Below are positions 40,346-40,911 of a stretch of DNA of 40,911 bases, piece by piece (position 1 is the first letter of the stretch; each line of letters opens with the position of its first letter). The notes under the pieces are model-generated. The model was not told the DNA's origin, searched no databases, and was given only the letters and a program-made list of their open reading frames with translations. The position numbers were made by a program, and so were the translations under genes. The stretch comes from a virus. Location: IMG/VR virus record IMGVR_UViG_3300025435_000039, positions 1 to 40,911 of that record; one strand, written 5' to 3'.

Positions 40346-40911
40346 TGACAGTCCTTCGTCACCCCAATAACCAGGGTGTGACACTACAGCAGTGGCGTAA
40401 GACCGCTGCGGGTGGTGAAACATCCCTGACAGGTACTGATGACTTCAGTGCCGCTCTGGCCTACACAGTAGGCGCAGAGGAAGTCTTTATCAATGGTGTC
40501 CTCATTGAGCGTGGTGTGGATTACACAGCCACCTCTGGTACTGCCATCACTTTGACCAATGCCCTCGTCGCAGGCGACTTGGCTACCGTCCAGAGTGCCA
40601 CATCCTTTAACGTAGCTAACGCTATCCCAAAGGCAACCGTTACCGCTAAGGGCGATCTCATCACCGCTACCGGCGCTTCAACCGTCACCAACCTCGCAGT
40701 AGGAGCTGACGGCTCAACACTCGTTGCAAACTCTTCTGCCAGCACAGGCGTATCGTGGGCAGGCAATGTTGCGGCTGGAAAGAACGCCGTCATCAACGGA
40801 GCCTTTGACATCTGGCAACGCGGAACTTCCTTTACTCCTACTGTTCATCAGTATTGCGCTGACCGCTGGGATATGGGTCGCTTTGGTGGCGTATCAGGCG
40901 CACAGATTACC
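40345..40911 (+). CDS. Tail fibre, N-terminal part (3' truncated by window end)
   Basis: First 189 codons, open to the last base. Residues 1-80 (VLRHPNNQGVTLQQWRKTAA, EEVFINGVLIERGVDYTA) are a typical virion-attaching fibre start. KGDLITATGASTVTNLAVGA and DGSTLVANSSASTGVSWAG at 106-143 form the classical shaft module. GKNAVINGAFDIWQRGTSF near 148 opens the carbohydrate-binding module shared with the gene at 644-1669. The rest is probably the gene at 2-469, with about 140 residues missing. Confidence 0.8.
   Translation, partial: MTVLRHPNNQGVTLQQWRKTAAGGETSLTGTDDFSAALAYTVGAEEVFINGVLIERGVDYTATSGTAITLTNALVAGDLATVQSATSFNVANAIPKATVTAKGDLITATGASTVTNLAVGADGSTLVANSSASTGVSWAGNVAAGKNAVINGAFDIWQRGTSFTPTVHQYCADRWDMGRFGGVSGAQIT

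Overview
The window is a phage genome, or most of one, from a tailed double-stranded DNA phage of an actinobacterium. Evidence for the host: a phage-borne WhiB-type iron-sulphur regulator, an actinobacterial-style lytic transglycosylase, a SprT-like HEITH protein, and many ATGA, GTGA and taATG gene overlaps. Moderate GC, no tRNA genes and small tightly packed genes would fit phages of planktonic freshwater actinobacteria, but that is inference. There is no recognisable tape-measure protein. The capsid looks like the N4-gp56 family, the portal is podovirus-like, and a 1567-residue internal or ejection-type protein is present, so a short-tailed morphology is likely. The two window ends both lie inside tail-fibre genes of one family. 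The sequence is therefore probably linearised from a circular or permuted genome, with roughly 0.4 kb of fibre coding missing at the junction.

Layout. 1-6.7 kb (+): end of a fibre gene, two tandem fibre plus small-protein cassettes, a relic of a third, a tyrosine recombinase, a large minor tail protein, then lysis genes (membrane proteins, a permuted NlpC/P60-like amidase, a CHAP endolysin, a holin-like protein), closed by a strong terminator. 6.97-14.6 kb (+): early and replication operon with a RecB/Cas4-like nuclease split in two by three small genes, an SSB-like protein, a RecA/DnaB-fold ATPase, nucleases, a primase in two reading frames, endonuclease VII, a nucleotide-modification-associated protein, a sigma-like protein, zinc ribbons and two metallopeptidase-like proteins. 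No DNA polymerase is visible. 14.7-19.1 kb (-): a glycosyltransferase resembling animal procollagen galactosyltransferases, a lytic transglycosylase, WhiB, and about eleven tiny unrecognised genes. 19.1-20.06 kb: divergent regulatory region with promoters, a perfect CRP/GlxR-type box, iteron-like repeats, hairpins and a G-rich tract. 20.06-40.9 kb (+): terminase, portal, internal virion proteins, scaffold, capsid, a large collagen-like fibre, a second glycosyltransferase, connector-like proteins and the start of the fibre gene that is cut by the window end.

How it works together. The early operon handles recombination-linked DNA replication that presumably uses the host polymerase. The minus-strand block probably remodels the host. 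The late operon builds the particle and may be sensed through host cAMP signalling at the box near 19779. The most unusual combination is a Gly-X-Thr collagen-like fibre, a glycosyltransferase directly behind it, and a second glycosyltransferase that resembles collagen-modifying enzymes. This is a candidate virion collagen-glycosylation module. The split nuclease, the two-frame primase and a recombinase embedded among duplicated fibre cassettes are further unusual points.
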